The notes beneath the pieces are model-generated. The model saw nothing but the letters and a program-made list of their open reading frames with translations, was not told the DNA's origin and searched no databases. 64,000 nt of DNA from Pseudomonas gregormendelii (GTDB lineage: Bacteria > Pseudomonadota > Gammaproteobacteria > Pseudomonadales > Pseudomonadaceae): NCBI RefSeq assembly GCF_017114825.1, contig NZ_JADEVO010000005.1, positions 144,257 to 208,256 of the forward strand, read 5' to 3'. This document shows positions 57,273 to 64,000 of the stretch, in pieces. The stretch's first letter is position 1. Each line of letters opens with the position of its first letter. The translations under genes and the position numbers were made by a program.

Positions 57273-57347
57273 TTAGCGGCTGGCGAAGTACATGGTGACT
57301 TCAAAGCCGATACGCAGGTCGGTGTAAGCAGGTTTGGACCAGGACAT
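57273..57347 (-). CDS. pqqA: PQQ precursor peptide
   Basis: 24 residues (MSWSKPAYTDLRIGFEVTMY then FASR), shorter than usual gene-finder limits. Glu16 and Tyr20, the residues linked by PqqE to make PQQ, are at the expected positions (E-V-T-M-Y). AAGGAG site seven bases before ATG. First gene after pqqF with a 156-base control region. Confidence 0.98.
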   Translation of the reverse strand: MSWSKPAYTDLRIGFEVTMYFASR

Positions 57348-57480
57348 GGGAGTGCTCCTTCAGGTGGTTGGGACAGTTGAGATCTATACATATAGTCCAC
57401 CTCCAGCTGGAGATGTTCAGATAGTTAGGTGGCTATGTTACTCAAAATTACAGAACTCTTGCCCGTGAAACTTTGAGAAA
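57348..57480 (-). promoter_or_regulatory. pqqA control region
   Basis: Contains palindromes CTCCAGCTGGAG (57401-57412) and CTATACATATAG (57384-57395) and A/T-rich runs beyond 57430. One or both may be an operator or -10 region; I cannot choose. Confidence 0.45.
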
Positions 57481-57503
57481 GCTCTTTGCAGCCTCGGTAA
57501 TGA

Positions 57504-59930
57504 TCATTTTGCCACTTGCCAGGGCAGGCCGGGAGACACAGCGCTGGCCAGGCAGCGCCACCCGCCGGAGGCCTCATCAAGACTGCGGGCTGCATCTAGC
57601 AGGCCCTGTGAGTCTGTCGTTAAAAGTGCCCGCTGCAACTGCTCCAGGTAATCCGACGAGCGGCCGCCCAGTTTGCCCTGCCACAACAGTTCGCTGGCCT
57701 GGGACTGCTCCAGTGCAGTGATGTCAAACTGAGCCGCCAAGGCCTGGCGCTGGGTGTCGATGACTGCCTCGTCGATGCCCTCAAGCATCGCCGGCAGGTC
57801 GCTGATGAAGGCCTCGATGTGCTTGAGCAGCTCATGCGCAACGACGCTCGGCGATTGCACCCCGAAGACGATGCCCACCTGGCCATGCAGCTGCCGCAGC
57901 GCACTGAACACCGCATAACCCAGCTGCTGTTCCACGCGAAGGCGCTGGTAGAAGGGCGTCTGGCACATGTGCGCGAGCAGGCGCCAGGCCGCCTCGTCAG
58001 CGATCTGCCGGGTAGCGACCGGACAGAACAGCAGCAGAGCGTGTTCACTGGAGGCTGTATCGATCTTCGTCCACAGGTGCTGGGTATTGATCGAAGCGGG
58101 TGCGGTCAATTGGGTGTCCGCCACGCCTGGCACGCGACTCAAGGGCAGGCCCATTGCCGCCTGGGTCTGGCTGGAAAGACCGGTGGCCAGCCCGTCCCAG
58201 CGGGCTCCCGCCCAGAGGTGCTGCAGGTCTGCCGATTCCTCGACTGGCTCCAGGCATTGCCCGGGCAACGCCTCGAGCAACTGTCGAATAGGCATCAGCG
58301 CCAGGCGCTTGGGCAGTTCCCGTGGAACATCGGTCTCGGCCTTTGTCAGTTCTTTCAGCGCATGCTCGAGGATGATCGGCATGGGGTCCTGCAGGCCGGT
58401 CATTTTCAGTAGCCATTGATTGCCGCAGGCACTGAAGGAGCAATCCACACCCGCCTGGCGTGCGTCTTCACGCAAGGTCAGAAGACGCTGTTCCAGGTTT
58501 GCCTGAAGCTCAGGCCGAGGGCTGGCTGCCAGCCGCCAGCGCAGATGGATCGCGCCTTCATCCGTATTGTCCGGCAACGCCTGGCTGAACTGCATGGGCG
58601 ATTGTTCGCGGCGACTGCGCAAGCGATCCTGGGCAAAGGTACGCAGGCCGCGATGCTTGCTGGTCTGCCCACGAATCAGTCCGGCGCTGGGCGCTGCAGT
58701 TTCTGTTTGCAGGAACGGGTTGGGAAGTGGCAGTTGCCATGGCCCGCTGAACTTATCCACAGCGCCGATTTGAGCGAGGATTTGCTCAAGCGCGAGCGCT
58801 TCGTGGTCGCTTGTCCCGGCCTGTTCGCTGTCCAGTTGCGCCAGGCGCAGGGCGCTGCTGATTCGCTGCTGGCGTTGCAGCAGGGCGCTGAATTCGTCGC
58901 GCCATTGCGGCTGATGCTGCTGGGCGGCAAAAAAGCCCAGCCAGTTCTGCAGTTGCTCGCGAAGCACGAGCACCTGGTGCGGTTGAGTGGTCGTGAAGCC
59001 CAGGTGCAGCAACGCTTGTCCGGCGAATTGATACAGCGGCCTGGCGGTCAATTGTTCCGCCAGCCCAGCCTTGCGCAACTCTGCGAGGAACCCTGCGGGT
59101 TTGACCGCGTTTAACCAGTGACACAGGAACGCCAGCGCTTCGCGGGACGAACCAGGCAGTGCCTCGAACGCGAACAGCAGATCCACACGTCCTTCACCGG
59201 CCTGTTGATAACTGTTGCTTGATGATTGCATCAGGGCGGCAGGCGCTGTTTGCGGGGCTTTTTCACCTTTGGCAACAGGTTGGGCGAACACCTCGGCCAA
59301 CGCCTTCAAATCCTCGAGACTTTGCGGCCCCGCCAGGCTCAATGTCATTTGCCCGGCTTGATAGAAATGCTGATGGAAGTCCTGCAGCGCGCGCTGAAAC
59401 TCAGGCCGCTCGACCGCCAGGCTGTCGCGATTGCCCGCATGGAATCCCCGCAACGGGTGAGTGGCCGACAGTCCTTCGAACAGCGCATGTTGTTGTTGCG
59501 CCGTCGCGTCCTGGGACCAGGCGACATATTCCGCGTGCAGCACTTCGCGTTCGCGCAACTGTTCGTCCAGGTTCATACGCGGGTGAGCGAGCATGTCCGA
59601 CAGGCGCTCCAGCCCACCGCTGAAAAGTGCTGGCGGCAGTTCGACGAAAAAGTCGGTGGTACGTTCGTTGGTGCGCGCATTGACCTGGCCGCCATGCCCT
59701 TGCACGTAGGCCATCAAGCCCTGGCCTGCGGGAAAACGCTCGGTGCCCAGAAAAAGCAGGTGTTCGAGAAAATGCGCCAGCCCAGGCCACGCCAGAGGCA
59801 CGTCGTGACTGCCCGCATTCACCCGCAGCACAGCGGCGCAGCGCTTGAGATGCGGCGCGTGGCGCAGCGTCACCCGCAGGCCGTTGGCCAGGGTTTCAGT
59901 GTGGGGACGGGAGGGATTCGACGCAGGCAT
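57504..59930 (-). CDS. pqqF: M16-family zinc peptidase of the pqq cluster
   Basis: 808 residues. Inverzincin HFLEH at 53-57 with a downstream glutamate, and four M16 repeats in full length. With a partner it is thought to cut PqqA to release the Glu-Tyr part. The GTG at 59936 is in frame, but ATG 59930 has the better GGAAG site. It is upstream of pqqA on the same strand, as in other pseudomonads. Confidence 0.94.
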   Translation of the reverse strand: MPASNPSRPHTETLANGLRVTLRHAPHLKRCAAVLRVNAGSHDVPLAWPGLAHFLEHLLFLGTERFPAGQGLMAYVQGHGGQVNARTNERTTDFFVELPPALFSGGLERLSDMLAHPRMNLDEQLREREVLHAEYVAWSQDATAQQQHALFEGLSATHPLRGFHAGNRDSLAVERPEFQRALQDFHQHFYQAGQMTLSLAGPQSLEDLKALAEVFAQPVAKGEKAPQTAPAALMQSSSNSYQQAGEGRVDLLFAFEALPGSSREALAFLCHWLNAVKPAGFLAELRKAGLAEQLTARPLYQFAGQALLHLGFTTTQPHQVLVLREQLQNWLGFFAAQQHQPQWRDEFSALLQRQQRISSALRLAQLDSEQAGTSDHEALALEQILAQIGAVDKFSGPWQLPLPNPFLQTETAAPSAGLIRGQTSKHRGLRTFAQDRLRSRREQSPMQFSQALPDNTDEGAIHLRWRLAASPRPELQANLEQRLLTLREDARQAGVDCSFSACGNQWLLKMTGLQDPMPIILEHALKELTKAETDVPRELPKRLALMPIRQLLEALPGQCLEPVEESADLQHLWAGARWDGLATGLSSQTQAAMGLPLSRVPGVADTQLTAPASINTQHLWTKIDTASSEHALLLFCPVATRQIADEAAWRLLAHMCQTPFYQRLRVEQQLGYAVFSALRQLHGQVGIVFGVQSPSVVAHELLKHIEAFISDLPAMLEGIDEAVIDTQRQALAAQFDITALEQSQASELLWQGKLGGRSSDYLEQLQRALLTTDSQGLLDAARSLDEASGGWRCLASAVSPGLPWQVAK

Positions 59931-59978
59931 GAGCACTTCCAGTACAGAGAAGCGCTAATGCTAGCGGATAACGGTGGA

Positions 59979-60773
59979 TCAGCGCTTGTTCAGGTCGCCA
60001 TAAAGCTCGGGACGACGATCGATCAGGTAACGATTGGCCGCCCGGGATTGGAGCATCAACTGGCGATCCAGCTCGCCGACGATCAAGGCTTCATCCAGAC
60101 CGGCCTGGGCCACGCGGCTACCATCCGGTGCGGCAATGCTGCTCTGGCCGCAGTAGTGAATGTCGCCTTCTGCCCCGCAGTAATTGGCATAGGCCACGTA
60201 GCACTGGTTCTCGTAGGCCCGGGAGCGGACCGTGACGTCGGCGATGAAGTCGTAAGGAATCATGTTCGCCGTCGGTACCAGGATCAACTCGGCACCTGCC
60301 AGGGCCAGGCGTCGAGCATTTTCCGGGAACTCCAGGTCGTAGCAGATCAGAAAGCCGAGCTTCCAGCCGTTGAGCTCCACCACCGGGAAGTCGTTGCCGC
60401 CGGCATTGAACATAGAGTGATCGAGGTCGCCGAACAGGTGCGTCTTGCGGTAGTTGCACAGGCGCTCACCGTGGGCGTCGATCAATTGCACCGAGTTGTA
60501 GATCTGCCCGTCCTCGGTGCGCTCGGGATAGCCATACAGGATGGCAATGCCGGCGGTTTTAGCGATGCGCGCGATTTGCTGCGCCGATTCACCGTTGTGC
60601 ACTTCGGCCAGTACGCTGACGGCATCGATGCCAATGTTGTAGCCGGTCAGGAACATCTCCGGCAATACCAGCAAATCTGCACCCTTGGCCTCCAGTGCCA
60701 GTTGATGCAGACGCTGCAGGTTGCCGGCGACATCCAGTGGTAGTGGCGGGCATTGGTATAGAGCTACGCGCAT
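59979..60773 (-). CDS. davA: 5-Aminopentanamidase (delta-aminovaleramidase)
   Basis: 264 residues. Nitrilase-superfamily amidase with the Glu-Lys-Cys triad E39 (LVLPEMFLTGYN), K110 (YRKTHLFG) and C144 (GFLICYDLEFPEN). It hydrolyses 5-aminovaleramide made by DavB to 5-aminovalerate. AAAAGGAG site before ATG. It starts 11 bases after davB, in the order known beside pqq in P. putida. Confidence 0.93.
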   Translation of the reverse strand: MRVALYQCPPLPLDVAGNLQRLHQLALEAKGADLLVLPEMFLTGYNIGIDAVSVLAEVHNGESAQQIARIAKTAGIAILYGYPERTEDGQIYNSVQLIDAHGERLCNYRKTHLFGDLDHSMFNAGGNDFPVVELNGWKLGFLICYDLEFPENARRLALAGAELILVPTANMIPYDFIADVTVRSRAYENQCYVAYANYCGAEGDIHYCGQSSIAAPDGSRVAQAGLDEALIVGELDRQLMLQSRAANRYLIDRRPELYGDLNKR

Positions 60774-60784
60774 TTGAACTCCTT

Positions 60785-62482
60785 TTACTCGGGCAGGGCG
60801 ATCGGACCGATCTCGTTGAACACATCTCCTGGACCCGGGTTCTCGGCGTGAGTTTCACCGCCGAAGTGTTTCATGATGCCCCACACCGCATTGAGCGAGG
60901 TCTGCACAGCCCCTTCGACCCACGCCGGCGTCCACGACACGTCATCGCCGGCGATGAAGATTCCGCGCTGCTCAGCGGGCATGTCATCCTGCATGAAGTG
61001 GGCATACATGCGCTGGTTGTAGCGGTAGTGACCGGGCAGGGCGCCTTTGAATGCGCCGAGGAAATGCGGGTCGGCTTCCCAGGACACGGTAATCGGGTCG
61101 CCAATGATGCGCGCGGCAATGTCGACTTTCGGGTAGATCTTCTTCAGGGAGTCCAGCGCCAGCTTCACGCGCTTCTCCACCGGGTGCGGGAGCATCTTCA
61201 GGGCATCGCTCATCCATGAGTACGAGAGGCAAATCACCCCAGGCTTGTCGACGCCATTTTCATACTGGCCGTTGTCGAACAGGTAGGTGCCTCGGGTCAG
61301 GCGGTCGGTGAGCGTCATGCTCATCAGGTCGCGACCGGTCTGCGGGTCCTTGTCCTTCCAGAATGGCCGGTCGACCATCACAAAAGTTTTCGAGGATTGC
61401 ATGTAGCGGGTGCGGTCCAGGGCCATCCACATTTTCTGCGAGAACAGGCTTTCGTCGCACTCGATCTGGGTGGTCAGCAGCCAGCTCTGGCAGGTGGTCA
61501 GCACCGCTGCGTACTCGCGGGAGTCGCCATAATTGTCGGTGACGGTGAAGCGCCCGTTCGGCGCGTGGGCAATCTTCTTCACCCCCGAACGCGGAGCGCC
61601 GCTGTGCAGTGAACTGAGGCTGGTGCCCTGGGGCCAGTGCACGCAGCGTTCCGGCACATGGCGCCAGATGCCCAGCGGTACCTGTTCCACGCCGCCCACC
61701 ACCAGGTGCTGGTGGTCGTCGCAGTTGGTCATGACCACGCGGAAGATTTCCAGCATCGAGTTGGGGAAGTCCGAATCCCAGCCGCCTGTCCCGAAGCCGA
61801 CCTGGCCAAACACTTCCCGGTGGTGGAACGACAGTTTGGCGAATGCCTTGGAAGTGGCGACGAAGTCGTAGAAGGTCCGGTCATCCCACAGCGGCACCAG
61901 GGTGTTCCACAGCTCCTTGAGGCGCGGTACGTCGCGGTCGCGGATGGCTTGCTGGATATCTGAAAACTGCGAGCCGGCTTCCAGCGCATCCGCCCATGCG
62001 TCAGCCACTTCCTGGAACAGAGCAGGAAGGTCCGCGAGTTTCTGCGCGTAATGAGTTTTGCCTTCCAGATCGATCACCGTGCTGCCTGACGCCGGGGTCA
62101 GCGGGTTCGGGAACGGTTTGGTCTGCAGGCCGAGCTTGTCGACATAGTGGTAGAACGCCGTGGACGACACGGGAAAACGCATGCCGCCCAGCTCGGCCAC
62201 GATGCCGTCAGCGCCGTTGAAAGCCTGGGAGCGCAAACGCCCGCCCATTTTCGAGGCTTCATAGACAACGGGCTTGAGGCCCAGCTTCATCAGCTCATAG
62301 GCCGCCACCAGGCCGGCGATGCCCGCACCGACGATCGCTACCTCGGCACCGTGATTGTGTTCAGGAATACTGCCCAGGCCGGCCGGATGTTCGATCCAGT
62401 CGTCAAAGGCAAACGGGAAGTCCGGGCCAAAGATGGTGACTGGTTTCTTACCGTCTGCAGGATGGCGATTGTTCTTGTTCAT
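60785..62482 (-). CDS. davB: L-lysine 2-monooxygenase (flavin amine oxidase family)
   Basis: 565 residues. FAD-dependent amine oxidase family; AIVGAGIAGLVAAYELMKLG dinucleotide motif near 50-69 and the substrate-region LSYSWMSDALKMLPHP. It converts L-lysine, with O2, to 5-aminovaleramide and CO2. Tryptophan 2-monooxygenase is the closest alternative; position next to davA supports the lysine enzyme. AAGG site before ATG. Confidence 0.92.
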   Translation of the reverse strand: MNKNNRHPADGKKPVTIFGPDFPFAFDDWIEHPAGLGSIPEHNHGAEVAIVGAGIAGLVAAYELMKLGLKPVVYEASKMGGRLRSQAFNGADGIVAELGGMRFPVSSTAFYHYVDKLGLQTKPFPNPLTPASGSTVIDLEGKTHYAQKLADLPALFQEVADAWADALEAGSQFSDIQQAIRDRDVPRLKELWNTLVPLWDDRTFYDFVATSKAFAKLSFHHREVFGQVGFGTGGWDSDFPNSMLEIFRVVMTNCDDHQHLVVGGVEQVPLGIWRHVPERCVHWPQGTSLSSLHSGAPRSGVKKIAHAPNGRFTVTDNYGDSREYAAVLTTCQSWLLTTQIECDESLFSQKMWMALDRTRYMQSSKTFVMVDRPFWKDKDPQTGRDLMSMTLTDRLTRGTYLFDNGQYENGVDKPGVICLSYSWMSDALKMLPHPVEKRVKLALDSLKKIYPKVDIAARIIGDPITVSWEADPHFLGAFKGALPGHYRYNQRMYAHFMQDDMPAEQRGIFIAGDDVSWTPAWVEGAVQTSLNAVWGIMKHFGGETHAENPGPGDVFNEIGPIALPE

Positions 62483-62696
62483 GGCTGACCTTGCTGGCGA
62501 CCCGACGCGGAATGCGCATCTGAGTATAGGAAAAGATGCCAGCCATTCTAGAGCGCGTCGAATACGTTAATAAGACGCAATGTGTCGTCGTTTTGCTGGT
62601 TTACCGATCAGAATGACGAATTAAATAGGCATATCGACCATCGGTGCGGCAAAGATTGCCGGCGATGAGGCCAGCAGGATCACCCCTGTCCGAAAC

Positions 62697-63158
62697 TCAT
62701 ACCGGCTGCCCGCGATCAATCTTGCTGCTCAAAATGATTGAAGTCGTGGTTTTCTCCACCCCATCCACACTGCCGATCTGATCCAGCAACTGATCCAGCT
62801 GCTCCGGCGAATCCGTCCGCAACCAGGCGACATAATCAAATTCACCACTGACCGCACACAGTTGCTGGACCTGCGCCATCGCACTGAGACGGCGCAGCAC
62901 TTCCTTGCCCGAACGCGGTTGCACGGTGATCCCCACATACGCCTGAAGCCCGCCGTCAACCAATCGCTGGCCCAGACGCACGCCATAGCCGGTGATGACC
63001 TTGGCCTTCTCCAGCCGTGCCAGCCTTGAAGTCACTGTAGTGCGGGCAATGCCCAGTTGCCTGGCGAGCATGGCCACGCTTTCGCGGGCGTTGATCTGCA
63101 GCGCGGCGATCAATTGGCGGTCGATTTCGTCAAGGACAGGCGGGCGAATGTCGGGCAA
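62697..63158 (-). CDS. Lrp/AsnC-family regulator of davBA
   Basis: 153 residues from TTG 63158, which follows a GGAG site by seven bases. N-terminal HTH (ESVAMLARQLGIARTTVTSRLARLEK) and C-terminal RAM/ACT domain (VYGVTV-like LQAYVGITVQPRSG...). It is 214 bases upstream of davB on the same strand, so lysine-responsive control of davBA is likely. No ATG fits. Confidence 0.9.
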   Translation of the reverse strand: MPDIRPPVLDEIDRQLIAALQINARESVAMLARQLGIARTTVTSRLARLEKAKVITGYGVRLGQRLVDGGLQAYVGITVQPRSGKEVLRRLSAMAQVQQLCAVSGEFDYVAWLRTDSPEQLDQLLDQIGSVDGVEKTTTSIILSSKIDRGQPV

Positions 63159-63411
63159 GGGGCGTCTCCAGCGGCATGGATCATTGGGGCTGCATGTTAC
63201 AGGCCCGCCACACATCGCGGATGTTTGATCCAGGCTCAACACTGTTCCGATGAAGACGGTGCAGCACACCGGCCCGCTGGTCATTCGCATGCAACTGCCG
63301 ATCCCGCTCGGCGTGCCCACTCTGGGCGCCTCCCTGGCTACCCAATCCGGCCTGCTGGATGGACAGCTGCCGCCGCTCGTAGTCGAATGCACTGTCCAGG
63401 GATGCGAGGCG

Positions 63412-63885
63412 ATGAAAATGACCAGCAAGTTGCCCCCGGTCATCCGGGAACGCGCACTGCAGATTGCGCATCACGAAATGGGGCACTACGTAGTGGCCCG
63501 AGCGTTGGGGTTTGCAACAGGTGGAGTGACCTTGTCCGTGATCATGGACTTGCGCCACCAAGGCGGTGCTTCGATCACCCTGGCGCGCCCGATTGCCTCC
63601 ATGGAGGCGATGAAGACGCATCTGGAGGCCAGGGTGATGGTCCTTCTGGCTGGGGCCATGGGGCAGACCTTGTCTTCAACTCATTCGATTGCCAGGCGGG
63701 TCGACAAGGCGCAAGCCGTAGGCATTCTCAAGGGCGCGCAGGGCGCTGAGCAGGACTACGCAAAAGTCAAAGAGCTTCAGCATCTGCTGCGCAATATAGC
63801 CTGCCCTGACACCCATCCAGTGTCATCCGACCAGGTAGCGGCGCAGCTCAAGGTGATAACAGACGACTTGTGGTGTTGCCGCTGA
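63412..63885 (+). CDS. HExxH-motif protein, probably cut short by the IS
   Basis: 157 residues to the stop at 63885. HEMGHYVVARALGF (zinc-site HEMGH at 21-25) resembles the FtsH/M41-type protease motif, followed by GGVTLSVIMDLRHQGGASI and a helical C-terminus. No AAA+ domain, no signal peptide, no known family I can name. ATG 63412 chosen; the frame is open 54 codons upstream (63250) without sense. The last codons (Cys-Cys-Arg-stop) fall in the left end of an IS21-like element, so the original C-terminus is lost. Confidence 0.7.
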   Translation: MKMTSKLPPVIRERALQIAHHEMGHYVVARALGFATGGVTLSVIMDLRHQGGASITLARPIASMEAMKTHLEARVMVLLAGAMGQTLSSTHSIARRVDKAQAVGILKGAQGAEQDYAKVKELQHLLRNIACPDTHPVSSDQVAAQLKVITDDLWCCR

Positions 63886-64000
63886 CCGAAAACTGACCCA
63901 GTAGGGGCTGTTCTGCCGACTGAAAACTGACCCAGGTGTTCAACTGCTTCTGCTCACTTTTTGAGCAGGAGAACACAGGGTGATCAGCATGGAAATGTTG
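63874..64000 (+). mobile_element. Left end of an IS21-family insertion sequence
   Basis: Starts about 63874 (TG...). Two direct repeats GACYGAAAACTGACCCAG lie at 63884-63901 and 63918-63935, 34 bases apart, as in IS21-type ends with repeated transposase-binding sites. Then a transposase start. The rest is outside the window. Confidence 0.85.
63980..64000 (+). CDS. istA: IstA transposase start (cut by window edge)
   Basis: GTG 63980 with an AGGAG site opens a frame reading VISMEML, identical to the usual start of IS21-family IstA. Only seven codons are visible. Confidence 0.75.

Overview
The window is a chromosome segment of a fluorescent-group Pseudomonas (P. fluorescens/P. putida lineage). 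This rests on gene content and order: the gbc-ltaE-glyA-soxBDAG-purU-fdhA block, the bioBFHCD cluster followed by several large acyl-CoA dehydrogenases, an RsmY small RNA, and pqqFABCDE next to lysine genes davBA. High GC coding bias and many REP/REPIN repeats between genes agree. All calls come from reading the sequence; no database search was run.

Region 1 (1-12441) breaks down glycine betaine, dimethylglycine and sarcosine. It starts inside gbcB (betaine demethylase reductase), then ltaE (reverse strand), a TraX-like membrane protein, and the one-carbon block glyA, soxB, soxD, soxA, soxG, purU and fdhA. Methyl groups removed from betaine and sarcosine leave as formaldehyde or methylene-THF, and FdhA, PurU and GlyA dispose of them.

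Region 2 (12450-18620) holds a fasciclin/ECF sigma/anti-sigma set, a DUF2780 protein, a YihG-like acyltransferase, a retropepsin-like 'zinc protease' homologue, a decayed creB fragment and a glutathione S-transferase. Region 3 (18442-23878) is a Fec-type iron-uptake unit: FecI sigma, FecR, TonB receptor, PepSY membrane protein and an unlisted 59-residue membrane protein.

Region 4 (23991-36673) is a set of housekeeping and regulatory genes: exonuclease, CNB-CBS-nucleotidyltransferase, single-domain response regulator, malate synthase G, GcvR-like ACT protein, RarD, SrkA kinase, PhoX phosphatase, ModE and ComF. Region 5 (36763-41372) is bioBFHCD, with a BirA-type operator laid over a good bioB promoter. 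Region 6 (41480-49232) has a small flagellar-rod-like protein and three paralogous acyl-CoA dehydrogenases, the first with a PsrA-type site, and a diguanylate cyclase between the first two. RsmY follows at about 49320-49441, with a perfect GacA box upstream.

Region 7 (49471-63158) holds a LysR regulator, a class III aminotransferase, a Pmp3-type peptide, an S9 peptidase, the PQQ cluster (pqqE, D, C, B, A, F on the reverse strand) and davA, davB and an Lrp regulator for lysine catabolism. The right edge (63412-64000) holds an HExxH protein of unknown role that runs straight into the left end of an IS21-family element.

About eighteen REP/REPIN repeats fill the gaps. Two carry expanded short tandem repeats (8 bp x 10 and 9 bp x nearly 6). 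I found no tRNA, rRNA, CRISPR array or prophage. The least ordinary items are the repeat-expanded REPINs, the creB relic, an ECF sigma gene that seems to start at ATT, two perfect DnaA boxes close together, and the HExxH gene cut by the IS.
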